Assembly: GCF_002926165.1 (NCBI RefSeq)
Contig: NZ_MAGP01000013.1
Location: 1 to 64,000, forward strand
DNA length: 64,000 nt
Direction of reading: 5' to 3'
Source of the DNA: Micromonospora chalcea
GTDB lineage: Bacteria > Actinomycetota > Actinomycetes > Mycobacteriales > Micromonosporaceae
Positions 54,884 to 64,000 of this stretch are shown in pieces. The notes below the pieces were generated by a model, which saw only the letters and a program-made list of their open reading frames with translations, had not been told where the DNA came from and made no database searches. Numbering within the stretch: the first letter of the stretch is position 1; each line of letters opens with the position of its first letter. The position numbers and the translations under genes are program-made.

Positions 54884-55053
54884 CACGCCTCCTCTGCCGG
54901 CGGCGGCCCGGATGCCGGCTCGCCCTCGTTCGGTGTGTGCTGCTTCAGGCCCTCCGGCGGCACCCGCACTCGGGACGGGTTCGCCGTCGGGGCCGCCTCG
55001 ATCGGCTCACCGGCCCCGATGTCGCCGTCGGGGACCTCCTCGGGTTCGGTCAT
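54883..55053 (-). CDS. Small acidic hypothetical protein coupled to the DUF3140-like gene
   Basis: A 56-residue Pro/Glu-rich product (MTEPEEVPDGDIGAG) that looks disordered. ATG 55053 follows AAAGGGCGG. Its TGA overlaps the next start. Coding is supported by this coupling and the position in an operon with DUF3140, but the protein itself shows no motif. Confidence 0.6.
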   Translation of the reverse strand: MTEPEEVPDGDIGAGEPIEAAPTANPSRVRVPPEGLKQHTPNEGEPASGPPPAEEA

Positions 55054-55115
55054 GTCCGCCCTTTCGATCCGTCGGTGACGAGGCGGTCCGGCCCGTGGGA
55101 ACGGACCGTCGCCGG

Positions 55116-57668
<2,553 letters not shown>

Positions 57669-57777
57669 CGTCCTCCGCAGTCGGTCGGCACGACCGGTAC
57701 CCGGCACGCGCGGCACGGTCGGCGGTGGCTACCCGGCGGTCGGCGCGACAAACGCGACCGGATGGCAGGCTGAGGGC

Positions 57778-58155
57778 ATGGAGAGCAGACCGCTGCTGGT
57801 CGTGGACGGCGCGAACGTGGTGGGCTCGCGCCAGGACGGCTGGTGGCGGGACCGGGCCGGCGCGGCCGCCCGCCTGCGCGACGCGCTGGCGTCCGTCGGG
57901 GAGGCGGGCCTGCCGCCGGAGCTACCCCCGCCGGTGCAGGTGGTGCTGGTGGTGGAGGGCGCGGCCCGGCACGTCACCTCGGCGCCCGGCGTCGAGGTGG
58001 TGTCCGCGCCCGCCTCCGGCGACGACACGGTGGTGGAGCTGGTGGCCGCCGCGCCGCAGCGGCGGCGGGTGGTGGTCACCGCCGACCGGGAGCTGCGCGA
58101 GCGGGTGACCGCGCTCGGCGCGGAGGTACGCGGCCCGCGCTGGCTCGGCCGCTAG
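57778..58155 (+). CDS. NYN/PIN-like domain protein
   Basis: A 125-residue protein with the NYN nuclease-type core: LLVVDGANVVGSR at the N-terminus (acidic Asp and Asn), DGWWRDRAG, VVVSAPASGDDTVVEL and VVVTADRELRERV with the other acidic residues. Such domains process RNA. It lies alone, divergent from the Clp gene with a gap of about 110 bp. No partner toxin or antitoxin is evident. Confidence 0.85.
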   Translation: MESRPLLVVDGANVVGSRQDGWWRDRAGAAARLRDALASVGEAGLPPELPPPVQVVLVVEGAARHVTSAPGVEVVSAPASGDDTVVELVAAAPQRRRVVVTADRELRERVTALGAEVRGPRWLGR

Positions 58156-58329
58156 ATCATCCGGTTCCGTCAACGGGACCGGCGGGCTCGCCGACGGGAC
58201 CGGCGGCGAGGTCTTCGCGCACGTCAGGGGCACAACCGGACACGCGGGCGACAACCGCCTGAGGGTGGATGCTCGCCCACTCGTTCCGATGGGTTGTAAT
58301 GGAGATCTCTTTTGCCCCCAGGAGGTTCC

Positions 58330-58590
58330 GTGGCGAGCGTCGCCGAGCTGAAGGCCGCCATCGATGTCGCGCTCCAGCAGATCGGTGACGGCCAGACAGC
58401 GGTGCAGGCAGCGGGCGAGAAGCTGGCCGAGGCACAGCAGACCCTGGCCGGCGCGCTGGAGGGCAGCGGCCACGAGACGGTCGAGGCGGCCCAGGCCTCG
58501 CTGACACAGGCCAGCCAGGAGCTGGAGGAGTGTCTCGCCGCGACACTCGTCGCGGTCGAGCAGGCGCAACTCTACGTCGCGACGCTCTGA
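58330..58590 (+). CDS. Small helical protein of DUF6244 type, first gene of the FtsK operon
   Basis: An 86-residue protein, predicted as a two-helix hairpin (SVAELKAAIDVALQQI, SLTQASQELEECLAATLV). It has no signal peptide. The length and architecture recall WXG100 secreted substrates, but there is no WXG turn. GTG 58330 has GGAGG 4 nt upstream. It begins a four-gene run in which the spacing is 9 bp or less throughout. Confidence 0.78.
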   Translation: MASVAELKAAIDVALQQIGDGQTAVQAAGEKLAEAQQTLAGALEGSGHETVEAAQASLTQASQELEECLAATLVAVEQAQLYVATL

Positions 58591-58599
58591 GGCCGGGCC

Positions 58600-59478
58600 G
58601 TGTCCATCGTCGAGGACATCGGCGCCCAGGTCCGCGCCGCCGCCGAGGACCTGCCCCTCGCCCAGCTCGCCGCCGCGCTGGAGAAGCTCGGCCAGGCGCA
58701 GGAGCGGCTGCGCTGGGTACGCCAGGAGTCGGCCGACCCGATGGGGGTGCCGGAGCTGTCCTCGGCCACCGAGCACGCCGAAACCGCCGGCTACGCGATG
58801 CGCGTGGCGCAGGAGCAGCTCACCGCGTACCTGGCCGCGATCGGGCTGGCCCCCGACGGCGCGCCGCCGGCCCCGCCGGGCGAGCGGCCACCCAAGCACG
58901 ACACGCCGCGCGGCGAGGCGCCGCCCGCGCCGGGCGCCGCGCCCGAGCCGGGCGAGCAACCCGCGGTACGGCGCTGGTGGGCGGTACGGGTGGCGGAGCT
59001 GACCGGCGGCCGGGAGGGATCGCCCGACGAACCGGACGAGCGCGTCGGGGACTCCCGGGAGCTGCTGCGCCGGGTGGTCGCCGGGGTCCGCTCCGGTGAC
59101 CGGGACCGCCTGCACCGCGACCTGCGCGGCGCGCACGCCGACGTGGGGCTGGGGCTGGCCGCGATCGCCCCGCCGCTGCTGCGCGAGCTGGCCGGTGAGC
59201 TGCTCGGCCACCCGCCCCGCGCGGACGACCTGCCCCGGCTGCGCGGCGCGCTGGAGTCCCGGGTCCGTGACCTGCTGCCCGGCCTGCCGCGGCCGGTGCT
59301 GGACACGCTGCTGACCCGGGTGTGCCGGATGCCCCCGCCGCGCCGCGACGACGACGCGGAGCAGCCGCACGCGGCCGACCCGGCGGTCACCGCCGGCGTG
59401 CTCACCGGGGTGCTGCTCGACCGGCTCGGCCGGGACCTGCCGAAGGACACCGACGAACGGGAGACGTCCCGTGGCTGA
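58600..59478 (+). CDS. Hypothetical protein of the FtsK operon
   Basis: A 292-residue protein with a helical N-terminal third (SIVEDIGAQVRAAAEDLP, AAALEKLGQAQERLR), a Pro/Gly/Arg-rich linker (about 85-130) and a C-terminal helical domain (about 140-285). There is no catalytic motif I can name. It begins 9 bp after the small helical gene, and its last 8 bp overlap the FtsK start, so it is part of one transcript. It might be an adaptor between the pump and a cargo. Confidence 0.72.
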   Translation: MSIVEDIGAQVRAAAEDLPLAQLAAALEKLGQAQERLRWVRQESADPMGVPELSSATEHAETAGYAMRVAQEQLTAYLAAIGLAPDGAPPAPPGERPPKHDTPRGEAPPAPGAAPEPGEQPAVRRWWAVRVAELTGGREGSPDEPDERVGDSRELLRRVVAGVRSGDRDRLHRDLRGAHADVGLGLAAIAPPLLRELAGELLGHPPRADDLPRLRGALESRVRDLLPGLPRPVLDTLLTRVCRMPPPRRDDDAEQPHAADPAVTAGVLTGVLLDRLGRDLPKDTDERETSRG

Positions 59479-62143
59479 CGTCCGCACGCAACTGGTGACG
59501 CGGGTCCGGGGGATGCTCTCCGAGGCGCTGGGCGCCACCCGTACCCGGCTCGCCGCCGCCGAGGCGGAACTGACCGCGAGCCGGGAGCGGCTGGCGCGTA
59601 CCCGCAAAGCCGCCGCCGCAGTGCCCGCCCGGGTGGGCGCGGCCCGCGACCGGCGCCTGGCCGAGATCGACGCCCGGCACACCGCCCGCCTCGCGGAGCT
59701 GGCCCGCCGGGCCGCCGCCGCGGCGCAGCGGGAGGCGCCGGGCGCGGCGTCCGCGCCCTGGGACCGCTGGCAGGCCACGCCCGCCGGCCGGTCCGAGCCG
59801 CCCGGCGCGCTGCGGGTGGGCACGGTACGCCTGGACGGCGCCGAGCCGGTGCCGGCGCTGGTCCCGCTGCTCGACGCCGGGCACGCGCACCTGGCCGGCG
59901 GCGACCGGGACGGCCTCGCGGCGGTGGTGCCCGCGCTGCTGCTGCGCTCGGTCGGCCGCGCGGACCCGGGCGCGGTGCGGCTGTACGGCTACGACCCGGA
60001 GCACCTGGGCGGCGGGCTGGCCGGATTCGCCCCGCTCGGCACCGCCGGGCTGCTCACGTTCGTCGGACCGGGTGGCCTGGGCCGGCTGCTGGACGACCTG
60101 GTGGAGCAGATCCGCCGGATCAACGCCACGGTGCTGGCCGGTGAGTACGCCTCGCTGCGCGACCTGGCCGCCGCGACCGGACGCCGCCCGGAGCCGTGGC
60201 GGGTGGCGGTGCTGCTCGGCGGTGACGAGCTGTCCCGGCACGAGCGCGGCCAGCTCGACCGGGTGGTACGCACCGGCGCCGCGTGCGGCGTGCACCTGGT
60301 GGTCCGCGGCATCGAGCTACCAGGCGACCCGACCGTCACCCGGATCGTGGTCGAGCCGGACGACGCCCGGGTGGCCGGGCTGCCGGTGCGGCTCGACGCG
60401 CCGCCGCCACCCGCGCTGGTCACCGAGACCTGCCGCGCGGTTGCCTCCCGGGTCGCCGCCGGCCCTCCCCCGACGCCGTTCACCGACCTGCTCCCGCCGC
60501 CGGACGAGTACTGGCGGGAGGACTCGTCGCACGGGCTCAGCGCGCCGGTCGGCGAGGGCCCGCACGGGCGGCAGGTGCTGCTCACGCTCGGCGACTACCC
60601 GCCGCACGCGCTGATCGGCGGCCCGTCCGGCACCGGCAAGACCAATCTGATCTTCGCCTGGATCGGCGCGCTCGCCGCCCGCTACTCCCCCGCCGAGCTG
60701 GAGTTCTATCTGCTGGACTTCAAGGAGGGCGTGTCCTTCGCCCGGTTCGCGCAGGGCCGGCGCGACCCGAGCTGGCTGCCGCACATGCGGCTGGTCGGCA
60801 TCAACGTCAACACCGACCGGGAGTTCGGCCTGGCGCTGCTGCGCTTCCTCGCCGAGGAGCTGCGCCGCCGCGCCGACGCGGCGAAGAAGCACGAGGTCAC
60901 CAAGCTCGCCGAGCTGCGCGCGGTGGACCCGGACGGGCACTGGCCACGCATCGTGGCCGTGGTGGACGAGTTCCAGGCGCTGCTCGCCGGCCGGGACGTG
61001 GTCGCCCGGGAGGCCGCCGACCTGCTGGAGGACCTGGCCCGGCGGGGCCGGTCGCAGGGCATCCACCTGGTGCTCGCCTCGCAGGACGTACGCGGCATCG
61101 AGGCGCTGTGGGGGCGGCCCGCGCTGGTCGCCCAGTTCACGCTGCGGATCGCGCTGCCGAAGGCGCTGCGCATCCTGGCCGAGCGCAACGACGCGGCGCA
61201 GTCGCTGCCCCGCCACCACGCGGTCATCAACGCCGAGTCGGGCCTGGCCGAGGGGAACGAGGTGGCCCGCATCCCGTCGGCCAGCGACTGGGAGACGTGG
61301 AGCGAGCTTCAGCACCGGCTGTGGCGGATGCGCCCGCAGGACGCCGCGCCGGCCCGGCTGTTCGACGGCGACGCGATCCCGACGCTGGCCGACGCGCCGG
61401 ACTTCCGCGCGCTGACCGCGCCGGAGCAGGGCGTCCCGCGCAACCCGGTGGCGCTGCTCGGCGAGATCATCGACGTGCAGGCCCGCTCGGCGGCGCTGCG
61501 GCTGCCCCGCGCCCCGGGCCGCAACCTGGCGGTGCTGGGCACCCGGGTGGACGAGGCGTGCGCGGTGCTCGACGCCGCCGCCCGCTCGCTGGCCCGGCAG
61601 TACCCGCCCGGCGCGGCCCGCTTCTCCATCGCCTGCCTGGACCCGGACGCCGACCCGGCCGCCCGCGCGCTCTACGAGGACCTGGCCGGGGACGCCTCCT
61701 GGTACGACGAGGAGACGGTGCCGGAGCTGATGGCCGAGGCAGGTGACGGGCTGGGCGCGCCGGGCGCGTCGCGTACCCCGCACTTCCTGCTGCTGTACGC
61801 GGTGGACGCGGCCGCGGCGGCGCTGGCCGGCAAGGCCGGTACGCGCACCGGGCTGGAGCAGCTGCGCCGGATCCTGCACGACGGGCCGGAACGGCGTACG
61901 CACGTGCTGGCGTGGTGGCGGGGCGTGGCCCGGATGCGGGCCGACCTGGGCGGCGCGGGCGCGCGCACGGATCAGATCGGCGCCTGGGTGGCCCTCGACG
62001 TGCAGGGCGGTGAGCTGGGCTCCTCGCTGTATCCGGGCAGCGGCGGGCCGGACTGGTATCCCCGGCCGTGGCGCGGTCTCTACTTCGACCGGGCGGTGCA
62101 CCGCACCGGACAGGTGATCATCCCTTATGGTCCGTCCCGATGA
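59471..62143 (+). CDS. FtsK/SpoIIIE-domain ATPase
   Basis: An 890-residue protein with an N-terminal coiled coil (about 5-80), a central module of unknown fold, then an FtsK/HerA RecA-type ATPase. Walker A is GGPSGTGKT at 383-391, Walker B is VAVVDEFQ with Asp499 and Glu500, and downstream come ASQDVRG and sensor-like segments. I see no N-terminal transmembrane helices and no gamma DNA-binding domain, unlike the cell-division FtsK. Only one P-loop is present, unlike EccC of type VII secretion. It therefore belongs to a separate branch. GTG 59471 overlaps the upstream stop. Confidence 0.88.
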   Translation: MADVRTQLVTRVRGMLSEALGATRTRLAAAEAELTASRERLARTRKAAAAVPARVGAARDRRLAEIDARHTARLAELARRAAAAAQREAPGAASAPWDRWQATPAGRSEPPGALRVGTVRLDGAEPVPALVPLLDAGHAHLAGGDRDGLAAVVPALLLRSVGRADPGAVRLYGYDPEHLGGGLAGFAPLGTAGLLTFVGPGGLGRLLDDLVEQIRRINATVLAGEYASLRDLAAATGRRPEPWRVAVLLGGDELSRHERGQLDRVVRTGAACGVHLVVRGIELPGDPTVTRIVVEPDDARVAGLPVRLDAPPPPALVTETCRAVASRVAAGPPPTPFTDLLPPPDEYWREDSSHGLSAPVGEGPHGRQVLLTLGDYPPHALIGGPSGTGKTNLIFAWIGALAARYSPAELEFYLLDFKEGVSFARFAQGRRDPSWLPHMRLVGINVNTDREFGLALLRFLAEELRRRADAAKKHEVTKLAELRAVDPDGHWPRIVAVVDEFQALLAGRDVVAREAADLLEDLARRGRSQGIHLVLASQDVRGIEALWGRPALVAQFTLRIALPKALRILAERNDAAQSLPRHHAVINAESGLAEGNEVARIPSASDWETWSELQHRLWRMRPQDAAPARLFDGDAIPTLADAPDFRALTAPEQGVPRNPVALLGEIIDVQARSAALRLPRAPGRNLAVLGTRVDEACAVLDAAARSLARQYPPGAARFSIACLDPDADPAARALYEDLAGDASWYDEETVPELMAEAGDGLGAPGASRTPHFLLLYAVDAAAAALAGKAGTRTGLEQLRRILHDGPERRTHVLAWWRGVARMRADLGGAGARTDQIGAWVALDVQGGELGSSLYPGSGGPDWYPRPWRGLYFDRAVHRTGQVIIPYGPSR

Positions 62144-62811
62144 ACGAACCGGTTACCAGTGAGACGTACAGCGCGCAGATCCGCCGGCTCGCCGAGCTGA
62201 CCGCCCGGGTGGCCGCCCAGCGGGCCGAGGCGCACACCTGGTACGACCAGCAGGTGGCCGCCGCGGACCGGGCGGTCACCGAGGCCGCCGAGCAGGTGCG
62301 GCAGGCCGAGACGGAGGTGGCCGAGGCGTCCCGGATGGTGGAGCGGGTCGACGGCGAGGTCACTCACCTGTGGACGCAGTTGCGGGCCCGGCTCGGTGTG
62401 GGCGCCCGGCGGCTGGGTGACCCGCCCGGCCCGGTACGCGGGGCCGCCGGTGACCCGGTGCCGCTGCTGCGCGCGGTCCGGGACCTGCTGGAGCGCACCG
62501 GCGCCCCGGGTGAGCTGCCCGGCTCGGTGAATCCGCTGCTGATCGCCTGCGGCATCGGCGGGGCGCTGGTGGCGTACGCGCTGGGGGTGGCGGCGCGAGC
62601 GCTGGCGGCCGGCGCCAGCGGTGACCTGGCGGTGGGTCTGCCGGTGCTGGCGCTGGTGGTGACGCTGCTCGGCCCGGTGATCGGGCTGGCACCCGCACGG
62701 CTGCTGGCCGACCGCCGCCACGCGGTGCTGACCCCACGCCCGATGATCCTGGTGGCCGTCTCCGGCCTGGCGACGACCCTGCTCCTGCTGACGGTGACCT
62801 ACACCCGCTGA
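62140..62811 (+). CDS. Coiled-coil membrane protein of the FtsK operon
   Basis: A 223-residue protein with an N-terminal coiled coil (about 10-75, alternating Ala/Glu/Arg heptads), a cytoplasmic linker and three C-terminal transmembrane helices (about 125-145, 155-180, 195-220). ATG 62140 overlaps the FtsK stop by 4 bp. It could anchor the ATPase to the membrane, giving a pump without its own membrane part. The operon ends here, followed by a long inverted repeat. Confidence 0.75.
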   Translation: MNEPVTSETYSAQIRRLAELTARVAAQRAEAHTWYDQQVAAADRAVTEAAEQVRQAETEVAEASRMVERVDGEVTHLWTQLRARLGVGARRLGDPPGPVRGAAGDPVPLLRAVRDLLERTGAPGELPGSVNPLLIACGIGGALVAYALGVAARALAAGASGDLAVGLPVLALVVTLLGPVIGLAPARLLADRRHAVLTPRPMILVAVSGLATTLLLLTVTYTR

Positions 62812-62833
62812 CCGCCGCCCCTCACCCGCCGCC

Positions 62834-62888
62834 GATCATGAGGTTGGCGGCGCGACACGCCGTCGCGCCGCCGGTCAACCTCATGATC
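62834..62888. repeat. Inverted repeat, GATCATGAGGTTG type, copy 2; probable bidirectional terminator
   Basis: Arms GATCATGAGGTTG (62834-62846) and 62876-62888 match perfectly, and a second stem pairs 62846-62856 with 62862-62872. It lies between convergent genes and is closely related to the repeat at 45.88 kb. Confidence 0.85.
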
Positions 62889-62894
62889 ATCGGG

Positions 62895-64000
62895 TCAGGC
62901 GGGAACCAGGACTGCCTCCTTGAGCAGCCGGCGGGCCAGCACCAGGCGGTCGGCGTCGTCGTCGAGGCCGGGCAGGTCGCCGACCCTCGTCACCTCGCCG
63001 GTGAGCAGCGCGCGCAGCGCCGCCTCGCAGGTGCCGGGCAGGGTGAGCGTGCGGTCGGGCACGCGCAGCGTGACCCGTCCGTCGGCGGCCGGGGTGAGCT
63101 GCCAGCGCAGGCCGCCGCGCACCGCGACCTCGCTGTCCGCGTTCAGCCGGGCCAGCGCCTCGGCTTGGGCCAGCGGCCGGATCGGCGCCGGGCGGGCGGC
63201 CGGCCAGACCCGGGCACGCAGCCGGCCGGCGACCGCCGCCGGGTCGGCCCGCAGCAGCCAGTCGCGCAGCGCCTCGACGGTCTCGGTCAGCTCCGGCTCG
63301 ATCGCGTCCGGGTCGGCCAGGTCCAGCCCGAACGGCAGGCTCGCGCGCAGCCGCGCGTCCTCGGCGGCCAGCGCGAGCAGTTCCTCGACCACCGCGTACC
63401 GGGTCAGCGCCCGGATGCCCACGGTCAGGTGCAGCGAGCTGGACTCCTGCGCCTGGGCGCTGTGCAGCCAGCCGCGCGGCAGGTAGAGCGCGTCGCCCGG
63501 AGAGAGCACCACGTCCAGCTCGGGGCGTCCTTCGGCGGTCGCGGAGACCTCGTCGGCCCGGCCGCCCCACGGCTGGCGCTCCAGCGGGTCGGCCAGCACC
63601 GGCGGGTGGATGCGCCAGTGCTTGCGCCCGTCGACCTGGAGCACGAACACGTCGTGGGTGTCGTAGTGGGTGGCGAAGCCCTGGCTGCCGGCCGGGGTCA
63701 GGTAGGCGTTGACCTGCAACGGCTGGGCCAGCGCGGCGCCCAGGTCGCGGGCGAAGTCGACGATCGCCGGCCAGGTGCGGTGCAGGCCCTGCAACACCAG
63801 CGTCGCGCCGTCGGCGTAGAGCGCCAGCACCTTCTCGTCGAGGACCTGGTCCCCGATCTCGGCGCCCGCGCCACCGCCGCCGGTGTACCGCGCCGCCGGC
63901 ACGAGCCGGCCGTCCTTGGCGACCCGCAGGAACGGAGTACGCAGGCCGCGGCGGCTGAGCAGCTCGTCGGCGTCGGCGGGGCTGAGCAGGTCGGTGAAGC
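62895..64000 (-). CDS. JmjC/cupin-type oxygenase, 5' part beyond the window
   Basis: An iron/2-oxoglutarate-type oxygenase of the cupin-4/JmjC group, related to ribosomal-protein arginine hydroxylases (ROXA-like). Metal ligands are in THYDTHDVF (His-x-Asp) and YLPRGWLHSA (second His). The C-terminal domain is a winged-helix-like arm of these enzymes. The open frame continues to the right edge of the window without a start, so the N-terminus is missing. The true substrate is unknown. Confidence 0.86.
   Translation of the reverse strand, partial: FTDLLSPADADELLSRRGLRTPFLRVAKDGRLVPAARYTGGGGAGAEIGDQVLDEKVLALYADGATLVLQGLHRTWPAIVDFARDLGAALAQPLQVNAYLTPAGSQGFATHYDTHDVFVLQVDGRKHWRIHPPVLADPLERQPWGGRADEVSATAEGRPELDVVLSPGDALYLPRGWLHSAQAQESSSLHLTVGIRALTRYAVVEELLALAAEDARLRASLPFGLDLADPDAIEPELTETVEALRDWLLRADPAAVAGRLRARVWPAARPAPIRPLAQAEALARLNADSEVAVRGGLRWQLTPAADGRVTLRVPDRTLTLPGTCEAALRALLTGEVTRVGDLPGLDDDADRLVLARRLLKEAVLVPA

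Overview
The window looks like chromosomal DNA of a high-GC actinomycete of the Micromonospora/Salinispora type (family Micromonosporaceae). The evidence is very GC-rich sequence with GC-biased third codon positions, frequent GTG starts, a complete Pup-proteasome locus, a mycothiol ligase (mshC), F420-type oxidoreductases and several gene families known mainly from actinobacteria (DUF3866, DUF3090, SCO1664, MSMEG_4193, DUF5703, DUF6244). The species assignment is an inference. I saw no rRNA, tRNA or CRISPR array.

Layout. 0.2-4.0 kb: Tat export genes (tatC, tatA) and the DNA-damage regulators pafC/pafB, minus strand. 4.1-8.2 kb: a metal-ion efflux transporter, DUF3866, a carboxymuconolactone-decarboxylase-like protein and two membrane proteins. 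8.3-16.4 kb: the proteasome locus, read right to left as arc, dop, pup, an endonuclease VII gene, prcB, prcA, pafA, with a ferredoxin divergent from arc. This is a complete set of tag, ligase, deamidase, core particle and ATPase. 16.4-20.3 kb: a hypothetical gene, trmI, an M50 protease and a RecB-like nuclease. 20.6-24.9 kb: an orphan NarL-type response regulator and a MacB/FtsX-type ABC exporter. 24.9-30.5 kb: a HAD phosphatase, a zinc metallopeptidase lipoprotein, small proteins, UPF0060, an ECF sigma factor with a coupled membrane protein, and a secreted protein.

30.6-36.1 kb is a degraded mobile island with visibly lower GC. Two C-terminal scraps of tyrosine recombinases lie at its edges. 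Inside are a trio of tiny overlapping genes typical of actinomycete integrative elements, a GntR regulator, an overlapping gene pair, an IS5-family transposase, a broken IS110 fragment, and a two-gene module made of a one-helix membrane protein and an LPO_1073/Vpar_1526-like protein. I regard that module as a candidate defence or conflict system.

36.1-49.0 kb: metH, a PAC2 protein and a GntR/UTRA regulator, then mshC with SCO1664-, DUF3090- and MSMEG_4193-family genes, a secreted lysozyme-like protein, uppP and an LLM oxidoreductase. 49.1-55.1 kb: an aldo/keto reductase, an M20 peptidase, a hemerythrin protein, a LysR regulator and small conserved proteins. 55.1-58.2 kb: a ClpC-like unfoldase and a NYN-domain protein. 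58.3-62.8 kb: a tight four-gene operon around an FtsK/HerA-type ATPase, a second candidate for an undescribed system. 62.9-64.0 kb: a JmjC/cupin oxygenase cut by the window end.

Several intergenic regions carry long inverted repeats with GATC-containing arms. They look like members of related intergenic repeat families. Most convergent gene ends carry strong GC-rich hairpins that probably act as bidirectional terminators.
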